Numbered from the stretch's first letter, positions 56,017 to 63,935 are shown. The stretch: DNA of 64,000 bases from Microvirga terrae (GCF_013307435.2 NZ_CP102845.1:4441001-4505000); one strand, 5' to 3'. The notes: generated by a model from the sequence alone, not told the origin. A program made the numbers and translations.

Positions 56017-57018
56017 CTAAGACTGCGCCGCGTGGCGCTCGACCGCTTCGCCCAGAAGCGAGCGCACGATGGCGCGCACCGCGTCCGACGTGTCGTCGGA
56101 TGCGAACTTCGCCTCGATCTCATCGCGGATGATCGATCCGTCGCCGCTGCGCTTCAGCTCCGTGGCGGATTCAGCCTGGAGCAGCGTGACAAAGGCACTC
56201 TCGACCTCCCTGGCCACGGCGTCGCTGTCAGCCGCATCGACCACGCGTCCGGTGAGATCGAACACATGGCTTTCGAACGGCAGAGCCTGCGGCTCCAGGG
56301 CTCCGTTGCCGTCCAGGATCCAGGCACGGGGAACGTGATCGACGAGATCGACGGATTGGCGCGTGATGGTGCCGGGATTCATCCAGCGGGTGCGTCCGGC
56401 GAGAATGGATTTCTGCGTCTTGTGGATGTGCCCGTTGATCAGCACGTCGCAGCCCTCGACCGCGAAGGGCGGCACCGCTCCCGGATAGCCGCCGTCAAAC
56501 GCGATGTCGTGGTGCGTGAACCAGGCATGGAGATCGACGCCCGCGAATGAGCCGCGCGCATCGGTGGGAATCGCCTGACCATACGGGGTCATGCCGATGC
56601 CGATCCGCCGCGCGCCGATCTGGACCTCGGTCACCGGAGACGACGACGCCACCACGTCGATCACGTCGCACAGCCCCAGGAGCGCCAGCGAGTCGCTGTC
56701 GGTCAGCGTCGTGTGCTGGATATCGTGGTTGCCCACATTGACGATGGGTCGATGTTGAAAGCCTTTGAGAACGCGGATGAGCTGGTTCTTGAGCGCCTCG
56801 TCGGTCTCGACGGGACGATCGAACAGGTCGCCCAGGATGACGACCGCAAGCCCGCGCTCGTTGGCGATGGCAACGCAACGCTCGAGCTTGCCGAGAACGG
56901 CCTGCGGCCAGACGGCATCCTTGCGCCGCCCCGGCCGCCGCGAGCCCACGTGCGGATCTCCGATGACAAGGACGCCGTTGCACGTCATAGCGGGAAGTCG
57001 ATCTCCGGACAGGATCAT
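56017..57018 (-). CDS. SbcD/Mre11-like metallophosphoesterase nuclease
   Basis: A 333-residue protein whose ATG (57018) overlaps the stop of the Rad50-like gene by 4 bases. Five metallophosphoesterase motifs: VIGDPHVGS (residue 19), ILGDLFDRP (63), NVGNHDIQ (94), WFTHHDIAFDG (165), LINGHIHKTQ (190). Such a pair with a Rad50-like ATPase makes the Mre11-Rad50 nuclease that opens hairpins and trims broken ends. The C-terminal 80 residues (SDAVAREVESAFVTLLQAES) may bind the coiled-coil base. Confidence 0.85.
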   Translation of the reverse strand: MILSGDRLPAMTCNGVLVIGDPHVGSRRPGRRKDAVWPQAVLGKLERCVAIANERGLAVVILGDLFDRPVETDEALKNQLIRVLKGFQHRPIVNVGNHDIQHTTLTDSDSLALLGLCDVIDVVASSSPVTEVQIGARRIGIGMTPYGQAIPTDARGSFAGVDLHAWFTHHDIAFDGGYPGAVPPFAVEGCDVLINGHIHKTQKSILAGRTRWMNPGTITRQSVDLVDHVPRAWILDGNGALEPQALPFESHVFDLTGRVVDAADSDAVAREVESAFVTLLQAESATELKRSGDGSIIRDEIEAKFASDDTSDAVRAIVRSLLGEAVERHAAQS

Positions 57019-58850
57019 GCGGTCAGCCGCTCCGACGGCGAGGCTAAATGAGAAGGATGGGCGTGATGGTCCAAAAGGGTCTCCGGCTTCACCGGTGCGC
57101 CGCAGGTGGGGCACAGGCCGCCGGTCTCCTCGATGAGCTTCGCCATGTCGGCCTGGACGGATACGAGCCCTTCATCGACCTTCGCGAGCCGGTCCTGCGC
57201 GATCCGGGCGGCGCTGCGAAGATCGTTGACACGTTTCAGGATGTTTTGCGCCGGCGCGGTGTTTTCAAGGGCTGGAATGCCGTCGGGAAGGTCGTGCAAC
57301 GCGGCCAGCCGCTTCCTGCTCCGAGCGAGGCGGTGACCGAGCTGCAGGACCCGTTCTCCCAGCCGCTCCCGCTCGCGCGAGCGCTCCACCATGCGCGTCA
57401 AGCGCGTCAGTTCCTCGGCGTCCGGAAGCATTGCCGTGATGGTCGCTCGAGCCTTCGCCTTGCCCAGTCGGCGATCGAGATCCGCAATCTGCGACGTGCG
57501 CTGCTGCAATCGCTGCAGGTGTGCTGCAGCGTCCGTGAGGGCGCCTCCCTGCTGTCGGATGGCCGACAGCCGGTTCTTGAGACTATCGATCTCCTCCATC
57601 CCTTCAAGCGTTTCCTCGACGCCGATCAGCTCCCGCTCGCCGCTGCGCACGAGATCGTTGTCTCGCCGGCAGCGCTCGCGATGGATGACGAGCATGTCGC
57701 GGATATAGCCAGCCTCCTGGCCGATCGAGAGAACGGCCGAGCGGCGGGAGGGCGTCTCGCCGAGAAGGAACACGGGAAACTTCTGGTGCGCGATGTGGAC
57801 GTCGAGGTCCTCCACCTTGCGGATGCGGATGAGATCGGCGACCCAGTCGGGAACATTGCGCCCGCCGGTCTCGTAGCGCATGCCCCGCTCCTCGACGACG
57901 GAACCGTCGGCCTCATGCAGCGACCAGATGTTGACCGGCGAGCGGCGGGGCTGGCGCGTGAAGCGCAAGACCCGGTTGCCGGCGACACCGATCTCGATGC
58001 CTGCCGCCTTCGCACCCGCCCGAACGAGGCTGTCGCGGGCCTCACCGTAGAACACGGCGCGCAAGGCACGGATGAAGGTGGACTTGCCGCGATTGTTTGG
58101 ACCGATAAGCGCGTTCACACCGGGGCTCAAATGAAGCGTCGTGTCCTTGTAGGCCTGCACGTTGACGAGCCGGATGAACCGCAGGCCCGGCTGCGCATCG
58201 TCCCACAACCCTGTGGTGTCAACCGACTGCACGTCGACGCCCAAGGCGGGCTCGCCGACGATGCGGGCGATGTGGAACTTGCCCGAGAACTGCGACAGGT
58301 CGTGGTGGGACACGGCGAGGCACTGCACGCCGAGCCGGGCAGCGCCGTCCTCCAGCACCTTGTAGAAGGAGGAGACTCGTTCCGGCGCGATCCAGCAATC
58401 GGCCTCATCGAGGGCGAGGAAACGGGCGACATCCGCCTTGACCACTGCGATCAGACGCAGCGCCATGCCGATCACGTTGGTAAGCGCGCCGCCGTTGTCC
58501 TCCAGCACGTCCTCGAGCGTGCCGTCGGGACGGCGTACGCAGATGTCGAGCGCGGCGAGGCCGCGTTCCGTCGAGAGATCCAGGGCCACTGGCTTCTCGC
58601 CCGGCAGCACCTCCTGAACGAGGGCCGTCAGCAAGGTCTCGAACGCCGAGAGGCTGCGGCGGTTGGCGCTGCCGTGCACGGCCTCGATGAACGCCTCCAC
58701 GTCGTCCTTGACGGCAAGCCGCCCCTTGGCGAGCTCGATCGCACGCGTCAGCTCCTCGCGCCGCGTCCGCAAGGCATCGCGCCGCCCCTCCAGACGCGCG
58801 AGGGCCGCCGCCGCCCGCGCGAGATCATGATCGGTGGACGGTGGAATCAA
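57015..58850 (-). CDS. Rad50/SbcC-like ATPase with circularly permuted lobes
   Basis: A 611-residue protein, TTG start at 58850 overlapping the previous stop (TTGA). Order of parts: short coiled coil (8-45); then elements that normally end Rad50: signature-like LEDNGGALTN (116-125), Walker B FLALDEAD (144-151) and H-loop VSHHD (180-184); then elements that normally begin it: Walker A IGPNNRGKST (249-258) and Q-loop HQKFPVFLLG (355-364); then a long coiled coil (about 395-575) and a zinc hook CPTCG (580-584) near the C-terminus. The coiled-coil break falls at the hook. All core ATPase motifs are present, so it should be active. Partnered with the Mre11-like gene. Confidence 0.82.
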   Translation of the reverse strand: MIPPSTDHDLARAAAALARLEGRRDALRTRREELTRAIELAKGRLAVKDDVEAFIEAVHGSANRRSLSAFETLLTALVQEVLPGEKPVALDLSTERGLAALDICVRRPDGTLEDVLEDNGGALTNVIGMALRLIAVVKADVARFLALDEADCWIAPERVSSFYKVLEDGAARLGVQCLAVSHHDLSQFSGKFHIARIVGEPALGVDVQSVDTTGLWDDAQPGLRFIRLVNVQAYKDTTLHLSPGVNALIGPNNRGKSTFIRALRAVFYGEARDSLVRAGAKAAGIEIGVAGNRVLRFTRQPRRSPVNIWSLHEADGSVVEERGMRYETGGRNVPDWVADLIRIRKVEDLDVHIAHQKFPVFLLGETPSRRSAVLSIGQEAGYIRDMLVIHRERCRRDNDLVRSGERELIGVEETLEGMEEIDSLKNRLSAIRQQGGALTDAAAHLQRLQQRTSQIADLDRRLGKAKARATITAMLPDAEELTRLTRMVERSRERERLGERVLQLGHRLARSRKRLAALHDLPDGIPALENTAPAQNILKRVNDLRSAARIAQDRLAKVDEGLVSVQADMAKLIEETGGLCPTCGAPVKPETLLDHHAHPSHLASPSERLTA

Positions 58851-59143
58851 CGCTCGTCTCCAAGCTGTTTGAGACGGGTTTCGACCTCGCGCAGGGCAGC
58901 GCCGAACTCCTCGGTGAGCTTGGCATTGCGGGCCTGGGCATCCTCGATCAGGCCCTGAAGTTGCCCCTCGTCGTCCGTTCCGAACTCCGACAGAGCGAGA
59001 GCCCGCGCTTCTTCCAGCTCCAGCGTCAGACGCTCGACCTCGCCCTCCGCCCGGATGCGCTCCGCTCGCAATCTGTCGAAGGTCTTGCGCATCTCCTCCA
59101 GGCGCCGGAGCTGGTCCGTTTCGAGGCGTGAGAGAGTGGTCAT
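58847..59143 (-). CDS. Small coiled-coil protein coupled to the Rad50-like gene
   Basis: A 98-residue, highly charged, wholly helical protein (LSRLETDQLRRLEEMRKTFDRLRAERI...). No transmembrane or enzymatic motif. Its TGA overlaps the TTG start of the ATPase gene, so translation is coupled. It could supply a missing coiled-coil arm or act as a cofactor of the Mre11-Rad50-like complex (inference). First gene of the three-gene leftward operon. Confidence 0.75.
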   Translation of the reverse strand: MTTLSRLETDQLRRLEEMRKTFDRLRAERIRAEGEVERLTLELEEARALALSEFGTDDEGQLQGLIEDAQARNAKLTEEFGAALREVETRLKQLGDER

Positions 59144-59321
59144 GGGGCTGCGAATCCGTCGCGTTGGAATGGTCGAGCTTCAGTTATCGTCAGCGGTATT
59201 TCGCCGCAACGACTTCGCCTCTTTTTGAACGGGATCGGGAGCAAACTCTTCAATCCTGCCATCAGGCCCTCCACATAGTATCGGTTACTCCAAGATTACA
59301 GTCCCAGAACGGCGTCATTGC

Positions 59322-59361
59322 TTGACATAGCGGATGCCGAGAGTATGTTCTTGGTTTGTTC
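59322..59361 (+). promoter_or_regulatory. LexA-controlled promoter of the three-gene unknown operon
   Basis: -35 TTGACA (59322-59327), 16-base spacer, -10 TATGTT (59344-59349), and LexA box GTTCTTGGTTTGTTC (59347-59361) overlapping the -10. About 70 bases of leader precede the first ATG. The same 287-base gap must also contain the promoter for the leftward Rad50-like operon, which I cannot locate with confidence. Confidence 0.8.
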
Positions 59362-59430
59362 GCATCCTGTGTATGCGTCGTGGATGTGACGCCATTAGGG
59401 CAGCCGCGCCTGACCGCAAAGGAACCTGCG

Positions 59431-60045
59431 ATGACCGCCATGACGGATGAACGCCCGATCTTCGAGAACGAGGAATGGCTCGTGATCGAGAGCGGCCTGG
59501 AGCACAAGCGGACCGGCTATTTCATCGACCGCGAGAGCATCGGGCAGCGTCGCGAGGACGGCTTGTGGACGTGGCCGCTGCACATGGCCGAGAAGAGCTG
59601 GTGTACCATGCAGCCCTTCTCCGAAGCCTTCTCCTGTGCGGCTTCCGTCTATGGGGTCACGACGGGTGCTGAGCTGGCGCACACCTTCAAGATGGCGCGC
59701 TGCGAGATCTCGCCTTGGCCGAAGGCTGCAAGGGCAGCCCACCGCAGCGCCAACCCGGTCCCGTTGATCCCGCAAACCTTGCATTCGCAGGGCTCGAACC
59801 CCATCTTTATCGAGCCGCGCTCTTCAGAGAAGTCCTTGAACGGTCAAGGTTTTCAGAGCCCGGATGATGTCTGGCGCATGCGTCCTCGAACGGACGCGCG
59901 CCTGTTTCTGAAGTCCCTGCGCAAGCGTTCCGAACGCCCGAGCCTGGTCCGGGAAGCCGAGCTTCCCTGGCGGGCGCAGCGCCGGATTCGCAAGACGGGA
60001 ACAAAGCTCGTTCGGCTGCTGCAGGCGGCCTGGACCACACGGTGA
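59431..60045 (+). CDS. Unknown protein, first gene of SOS-controlled operon
   Basis: A 204-residue protein starting at ATG 59431 (MTAMTDERPIFENEEW) after AAAGGAA. I do not recognise a domain. The N-terminal 90 residues are acidic to neutral with several Trp (EEWLVIESGLEHKRTGYFI, WTWPLHMAEKSWC); the C-terminal 70 are strongly basic (LFLKSLRKRSERPSLVREAELPWRAQRRIRKTG), which may bind nucleic acid. No signal peptide. Coupled by a GTGA overlap to the helix-hairpin-helix gene. Confidence 0.7.
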   Translation: MTAMTDERPIFENEEWLVIESGLEHKRTGYFIDRESIGQRREDGLWTWPLHMAEKSWCTMQPFSEAFSCAASVYGVTTGAELAHTFKMARCEISPWPKAARAAHRSANPVPLIPQTLHSQGSNPIFIEPRSSEKSLNGQGFQSPDDVWRMRPRTDARLFLKSLRKRSERPSLVREAELPWRAQRRIRKTGTKLVRLLQAAWTTR

Positions 60046-60464
60046 GAGAAATGCCGAGTTTCGGACTTGAAGAGATCATGCGTTACGGCGCGAACGCCTT
60101 CGGGGGAGATGTCTCTGGCGCGCAGATCACCTCGCCCGAGACGGCGGACGAATTTGCGCAGCACGTCATCGAGGCGATCTGTCATACCAGCGTGACGCCG
60201 AGCGTCGGGCGTCGCACGTTCGAGCGCTGCATGCGTGCCGTGAGTCTGGGATCGACGGCCCGCCTCGGCTTCAGACATCCCGCCAAGGCCGAGGCGATCG
60301 ACAAAGTCTGGCACGACCGCGAACGCCTGTTCGACGAATACAATGCGAGTTCCGACAAGCTGCGCTTTCTCACGACGCTGCCCTGGATCGGCCCCGTGAC
60401 GAAACATTCCCTGGCTCGCCGGCTCGGCATCTATGCCGAGCATGGACAGCGGGCCGTCGCCTGA
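60042..60464 (+). CDS. Helix-hairpin-helix protein related to HhH DNA glycosylase-like proteins
   Basis: A 140-residue protein starting at GTG 60042 inside the previous stop. The C-terminal part FRHPAKAEAIDKVWHDRERLFDEY then FLTTLPWIGPVTKHSLARRLG is a helix-hairpin-helix DNA-binding motif (PWIGPVTKHSLA) of the type in HhH-GPD-related proteins. It stops right after the motif, lacking the catalytic Asp segment that follows in glycosylases, so it is either a binding protein or a shortened relative. Confidence 0.6.
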   Translation: MREMPSFGLEEIMRYGANAFGGDVSGAQITSPETADEFAQHVIEAICHTSVTPSVGRRTFERCMRAVSLGSTARLGFRHPAKAEAIDKVWHDRERLFDEYNASSDKLRFLTTLPWIGPVTKHSLARRLGIYAEHGQRAVA

Positions 60465-60494
60465 AAACGAAATAACAAGAAGAGGTATCACCCC

Positions 60495-60770
60495 ATGGCC
60501 AAGGTCCGCGCAAGCGATGTCGGCTTCTGCGTCGTCGATGACAACGCCAATGTCATCGCCGACAATCTCGTTCACCGCATCCGTGAGGCTGCCGTCGACA
60601 TGGAAAGCCAGGTCAACCGGCTCTACCGGGGACGCCAGGCCTATGATCTCGAGGAAGGCACGAAGCTCGATCTCGACAAGGCGATCGAGCAGCTGGCCTA
60701 CATGGCCCGCACCCTGCGCGAGATCCGAAACGAGCAGTCGAAGGTCGTCTACCTCCAAGCCGCCGAGTAA
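60495..60770 (+). CDS. Small helical protein, third gene of the SOS operon
   Basis: A 91-residue acidic protein (MAKVRASDVGFCVVDDNANVIADNL...), predicted mostly helical after residue 25 with heptad-like spacing (LDLDKAIEQLAYMARTLREIRNEQ). No recognised family. ATG 60495 has AGAGG upstream; 30-base gap from the previous gene and a strong terminator afterwards. Confidence 0.7.
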   Translation: MAKVRASDVGFCVVDDNANVIADNLVHRIREAAVDMESQVNRLYRGRQAYDLEEGTKLDLDKAIEQLAYMARTLREIRNEQSKVVYLQAAE

Positions 60771-60797
60771 CGCGGCTGAGCACCCAACGCCCTCGAG

Positions 60798-60824
60798 AGC
60801 GGTGACCCTGTCACCGCTTTTTTC
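60798..60824 (+). terminator. Rho-independent terminator of the SOS operon
   Basis: AGCGGTGAC (60798-60806) and GTCACCGCT (60810-60818) form a perfect 9-base stem with a 3-base loop, followed by a six-T run. It immediately precedes the convergent methyltransferase stop codon. Confidence 0.93.
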
Positions 60825-61629
60825 ATGCCTTGATGGCCGAGACGAACAGGACGAGCGGCACGTGCCGATACCAGCGGTCCAGCCAATCGTGCTTGCGCGC
60901 CAGCTCCTCTCCCGGCCGCGGCTCCTCGACCCTCACGATGCGAAAGCCCGCGTCAATGACGGCATTGACGTAGTCGGACAGGGTTCGCGGAAACCGCGGT
61001 ACCGTAAAAGGCTCCCGCCCGGCCTGCCCTTCACTCCCGTCCCGCCGGCTGAACCGCCAGTGCTCGACGAAGGGCATTCTCTCGAAATAGTGCCCGACAC
61101 GAAGCCCGAGAGGAGCCCCGGTCTCGTCGGTCAGCCATTTGATCGCGGGCGTAATGAAGCAGGGATGCAGAACGCTGAAGCACAGGGTCCCGCCCGGCTT
61201 CAGCACGCGGAACGCGGCGCGCAAGGCGGCTCCAAGATCCGGCCCGTCCATGAGCGCCATGGTGGACAAGGCACAGTCGAAGTCTCCATCCCCGAATGGA
61301 GCGAGTTCGCCGAAGGATCCGATCTCGTAGGAAATCCCGAGAGGCTCCTGGGCCTCCTGCTGCCGGGCCCGTTCGATCATCGCGGTGGAGAGATCGATCC
61401 CGGTCATCATCCCGCCGAGCCGCGCGAAGCGGCGCGTGTTGGAGCCCTCGCCACAGCCCAGGTCGATCACCCGCCTCCCCGCGATTGGAGGCATGAAGGC
61501 GAGGAAGGCAGGCAGCGTATAGAGCTCGCGGTACAGATCGAGCCCGTCCCGCACCTCCCGGGTCCAGAGATCGGCATTGCGGTTCCACGCTGCGGCAACG
61601 GCCGCTTCATCCAGGATCGTATCGGTCAA
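60823..61629 (-). CDS. Class I SAM-dependent methyltransferase
   Basis: About 268 residues from the TTG at 61629, chosen because AGGAG lies 6 bases upstream; ATG at 61659 lacks a ribosome site. Methyltransf_11/25 fold: VIDLGCGEGSNTRRFAR (motif I), MTGIDLSTAMIERARQQ, CALSTMALMDGPD, LKPGGTLCFSVLHPCF. Resembles UbiE/COQ5-type small-molecule methyltransferases. Divergent from ssb. Confidence 0.85.
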   Translation of the reverse strand: MTDTILDEAAVAAAWNRNADLWTREVRDGLDLYRELYTLPAFLAFMPPIAGRRVIDLGCGEGSNTRRFARLGGMMTGIDLSTAMIERARQQEAQEPLGISYEIGSFGELAPFGDGDFDCALSTMALMDGPDLGAALRAAFRVLKPGGTLCFSVLHPCFITPAIKWLTDETGAPLGLRVGHYFERMPFVEHWRFSRRDGSEGQAGREPFTVPRFPRTLSDYVNAVIDAGFRIVRVEEPRPGEELARKHDWLDRWYRHVPLVLFVSAIKA

Positions 61630-61756
61630 GGCAGGCTCCTGAAGCTTCGATTCCCGCATTACACGTGCAGCGACGGTTCTCGGCAACCGAGCTCCGGTCG
61701 CTTCGAACGGTGCCCTGCGCCGGTCCCGTTCTCGGCACCCTCTTGTGTTTCACGTG

Positions 61757-61771
61757 GAACAAATATAGAAC
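61757..61771 (+). promoter_or_regulatory. LexA box upstream of ssb
   Basis: GAACAAATATAGAAC, the reverse complement of GTTC-N7-GTTC, 105 bases upstream of the ssb ATG. TATAGA at 61764-61769 inside the box is a likely -10. SOS control of ssb is established in related alphaproteobacteria. Confidence 0.75.
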
Positions 61772-61875
61772 AATCGGTGATGCCTCCCGTCAGGCAGGAG
61801 TGTGCAACCGACCTGAAAACGTGAGGCATTTCCGATGCCCCAGCCGTTCAGGAGAGATGAAGTGGAGAGGCCATC

Positions 61876-62376
61876 ATGGCTGGAAGCGTGAACAAGGTGA
61901 TTTTGGTAGGGAATCTGGGGCGGGACCCTGAGGTTCGGCGTCTGTCGAACGGGGAGCCTGTGGTGAACCTTCGGATCGCCACGTCGGAGACCTGGAAGGA
62001 CAAGGGCACGGGCGAGCGCAAGGAGAAGACCGAGTGGCACTCGGTGGTGATCTTCAACGAGAACTTGGCCCGGGTGGCGGAGCAGTACCTGAAGAAGGGC
62101 TCGAAGGTGTATCTTGAGGGTCAGCTGCAGACGCGCAAGTGGACCGACCAGAGCGGCCAGGAGAAGTACACCACCGAGGTGGTGCTGCAGCGCTTCCGGG
62201 GCGAGCTGACGATCCTGGACAGCCGCGGCGGCGGCGGGGCGTCGGAGTTCGGCGACGACGAGCCGGGCCAGATCAGCCGCGGCGGCGACTTCGGACGATC
62301 ATCCCCCATGGAGCGCAGGCCCGAGCCGGCCGGCGGCTCCCGGCACAGCGACTTCGACGACGACATTCCGTTCTAG
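61876..62376 (+). CDS. ssb: Single-stranded DNA-binding protein
   Basis: A 166-residue SSB: OB fold at residues 5-110 ([54 protein letters not shown]), Gly/acidic linker and the C-terminal tip DDDIPF that recruits repair partners. Forms a tetramer coating single-stranded DNA. LexA box upstream, terminator downstream. Confidence 0.98.
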   Translation: MAGSVNKVILVGNLGRDPEVRRLSNGEPVVNLRIATSETWKDKGTGERKEKTEWHSVVIFNENLARVAEQYLKKGSKVYLEGQLQTRKWTDQSGQEKYTTEVVLQRFRGELTILDSRGGGGASEFGDDEPGQISRGGDFGRSSPMERRPEPAGGSRHSDFDDDIPF

Positions 62377-62416
62377 GGCTTCGCCGTTCTAAAGAACACT
62401 GCCCACCAAACGTTCG

Positions 62417-62442
62417 AAATCCGGGCTCCAGCCCGGATTTTT
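62417..62442 (+). terminator. Rho-independent terminator of ssb
   Basis: AAATCCGGGC at 62417-62426 and GCCCGGATTT at 62431-62440 form a 10-base stem with a TCCA loop; the T-run continues to 62442. It may also work against the convergent gene at 62469. Confidence 0.9.
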
Positions 62443-62468
62443 CGTGCCGGCCTCCGCTTGGCCCCACC

Positions 62469-63383
62469 TCAGGCGTCGATTGAGGTCTTGCGGGTCTGAT
62501 GCCGCGAGCGCTGAGCCCGCTCCACCTCCCGGAGCCTCCGCGCCCTCTCCTGCAGTTCGTCGCGGCTCGACCACCACCATCCCCGCGCGGAGCGGATCTC
62601 GGATGCCTCTTCGGCCTGCACGGGGCGTGTGCGGTAGATCTCCTGAAGGGTCGGCATCCGCCAGTGACCCCAAATGTAGTGGGACGGATCTCCCTGGAGA
62701 TGAGCGTAAAGCCTGGCCGCGGCAGGATCGTCGATGGGATCGACGTCGATCGCCTCGAACACGACAACCCCCCAGCTGATCGTCGAGAGCGGGAAGCCCA
62801 AAGGGGGAGGATCGTCGACCGGCACCGGGTAGCGCCTGCGGCGGCGCTCCGCCTGCAGCGGAGCAGCCTCATCCGGGCCTTCTCGCCTCTTCTCCTCGCG
62901 GCGCCTCCGGCGGGCCTCAGGCTCGTTGCGCCGCGCCGCCTCCTCGATCTCGGGCCAGCGCAGCTTCAAATCCTCGTAGGAGCGGAACGGTACCCGCCAG
63001 ACCCTGTCCTCGGAATCCCAGTGAGCCCACGGAATCGACCGCAGTGCTTCCACGATGGTGCGCGAATAGGGCGTGCGCACCATCAGATCGTCAGCGACGG
63101 TCAGATAGGGGCTCTCCAGAGGCTCGAAGACAAAGGCGTCCCGCCCCTTGGCGTCGGCATGCCGGTCCAGGGTCTCCAGCTCCTGCGCCGTCCAGGTGGT
63201 CAGCCGCTTCGCGGCCGTCGTTCCCGGCACGAACCAGTGCTCCTCCCCGGCCCGCCACCGCGCCCGAGGGAAATGCTCCCGAAACCGGCGGACGAGATCG
63301 CGGTCATAGGGAAACCGGGCATAGGCACCCGGGCGCTCCTCGTCATCAGAGGGCAGAATCTGGAAGGCGGAGGCGATCTCCAT
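62469..63383 (-). CDS. HARP-like domain protein of unknown function
   Basis: A 304-residue basic protein. Two repeats of a HARP-like pattern seem present: FPYDRDLVRRFREHFPRARW then EEHWFVPG (residues 24-55), and YSRTIVEALRSIPWAHW then RVWRVPFRSYEDLK (about 105-140). HARP domains in SMARCAL1 anneal single-stranded DNA. A charged helical linker (about 145-180, RRRRREEKRREGP) follows, with a C-terminal Trp-rich part (GWWWSSRDEL). No helicase motor is present. Convergent with ssb. Confidence 0.5.
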   Translation of the reverse strand: MEIASAFQILPSDDEERPGAYARFPYDRDLVRRFREHFPRARWRAGEEHWFVPGTTAAKRLTTWTAQELETLDRHADAKGRDAFVFEPLESPYLTVADDLMVRTPYSRTIVEALRSIPWAHWDSEDRVWRVPFRSYEDLKLRWPEIEEAARRNEPEARRRRREEKRREGPDEAAPLQAERRRRRYPVPVDDPPPLGFPLSTISWGVVVFEAIDVDPIDDPAAARLYAHLQGDPSHYIWGHWRMPTLQEIYRTRPVQAEEASEIRSARGWWWSSRDELQERARRLREVERAQRSRHQTRKTSIDA

Positions 63384-63894
63384 CGGCCGTCAGAACCGCT
63401 CGCGATTGGTGTCTCTGAGCACAACCGCCCGTCTTGATTTTGGATCCCGCCGCTAAGCGATACCGTCACGGGAAATGCCTGTCAGGCATCTCCCGCAGTG
63501 TTGGGCGAGCCATAGACATCGTGTCCGGTCGGCCCACGCAGGCCCCCGTATGTCCGATGGAGCCTTGGTGCAGGGCCGATGTCTGCGCCGCCCTGTCACG
63601 GGCTTTCCGATTGGCGACCCCATGCCGGTTGCTGAGACATCGTGCGTGACGGGCGTTGAGCTGCCCGATCTGGTTTGCATTGGGCGGGTGCAGGTCCGGT
63701 GTCGTGGTCCATCTTGGCGCCTCTGAATGAACGCGGATCTTGACCCGGTCGGGCAGGTCGCCTGACGCGCCAAAGGCGGCCTTTCAGGTCGCTCCTCGAC
63801 GACGCTGTTCGATCCGGCCCTCCTTGCATGCAGCAGCGAGGGCTTTGTCATGCGTGAGCTTCGGCACATCTTTTTGCGGGCTCCAGACAAGCCG
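63384..63894. other. Region without convincing genes
   Basis: No coding frame here has a credible start, composition or family match. It contains a 25-base near-perfect palindrome at 63470-63494 (ATGCCTG/CAGGCAT core with GGGA/TCCC ends, one mismatch) whose role is unknown, and two similar GGTGCAGG-CCG-TGTC stretches near 63568 and 63688. Confidence 0.4.
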
Positions 63895-63925
63895 AAGCCC
63901 CCGTGTCATGTCTGACCGGGGGCTT
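63895..63925 (-). terminator. Hairpin downstream of the initiator tRNA
   Basis: AAGCCCCCG (63895-63903) pairs with CGGGGGCTT (63917-63925) around a 13-base loop, 10 bases after the tRNA 3' end on the minus strand. It has no long T-run, so termination is likely but not certain. Confidence 0.6.
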
Positions 63926-63935
63926 TGCGGTGATG

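Noticed and set aside
59227..59241. Possible LexA box for the leftward Rad50-like operon
   Set aside because: GAACGGGATCGGGAG has only one good half-site; the second half fails, so it is not counted.
51992..63383. Prophage or integrative element
   Set aside because: No integrase, portal, terminase, capsid, tail or lysis gene and no flanking att-like repeats were seen; repair-type genes alone do not make a phage.
63453..63890. 145-codon minus-strand frame before the tRNA
   Set aside because: Low-complexity Arg/Pro/Thr-rich translation, no ribosome site, crosses a palindrome.
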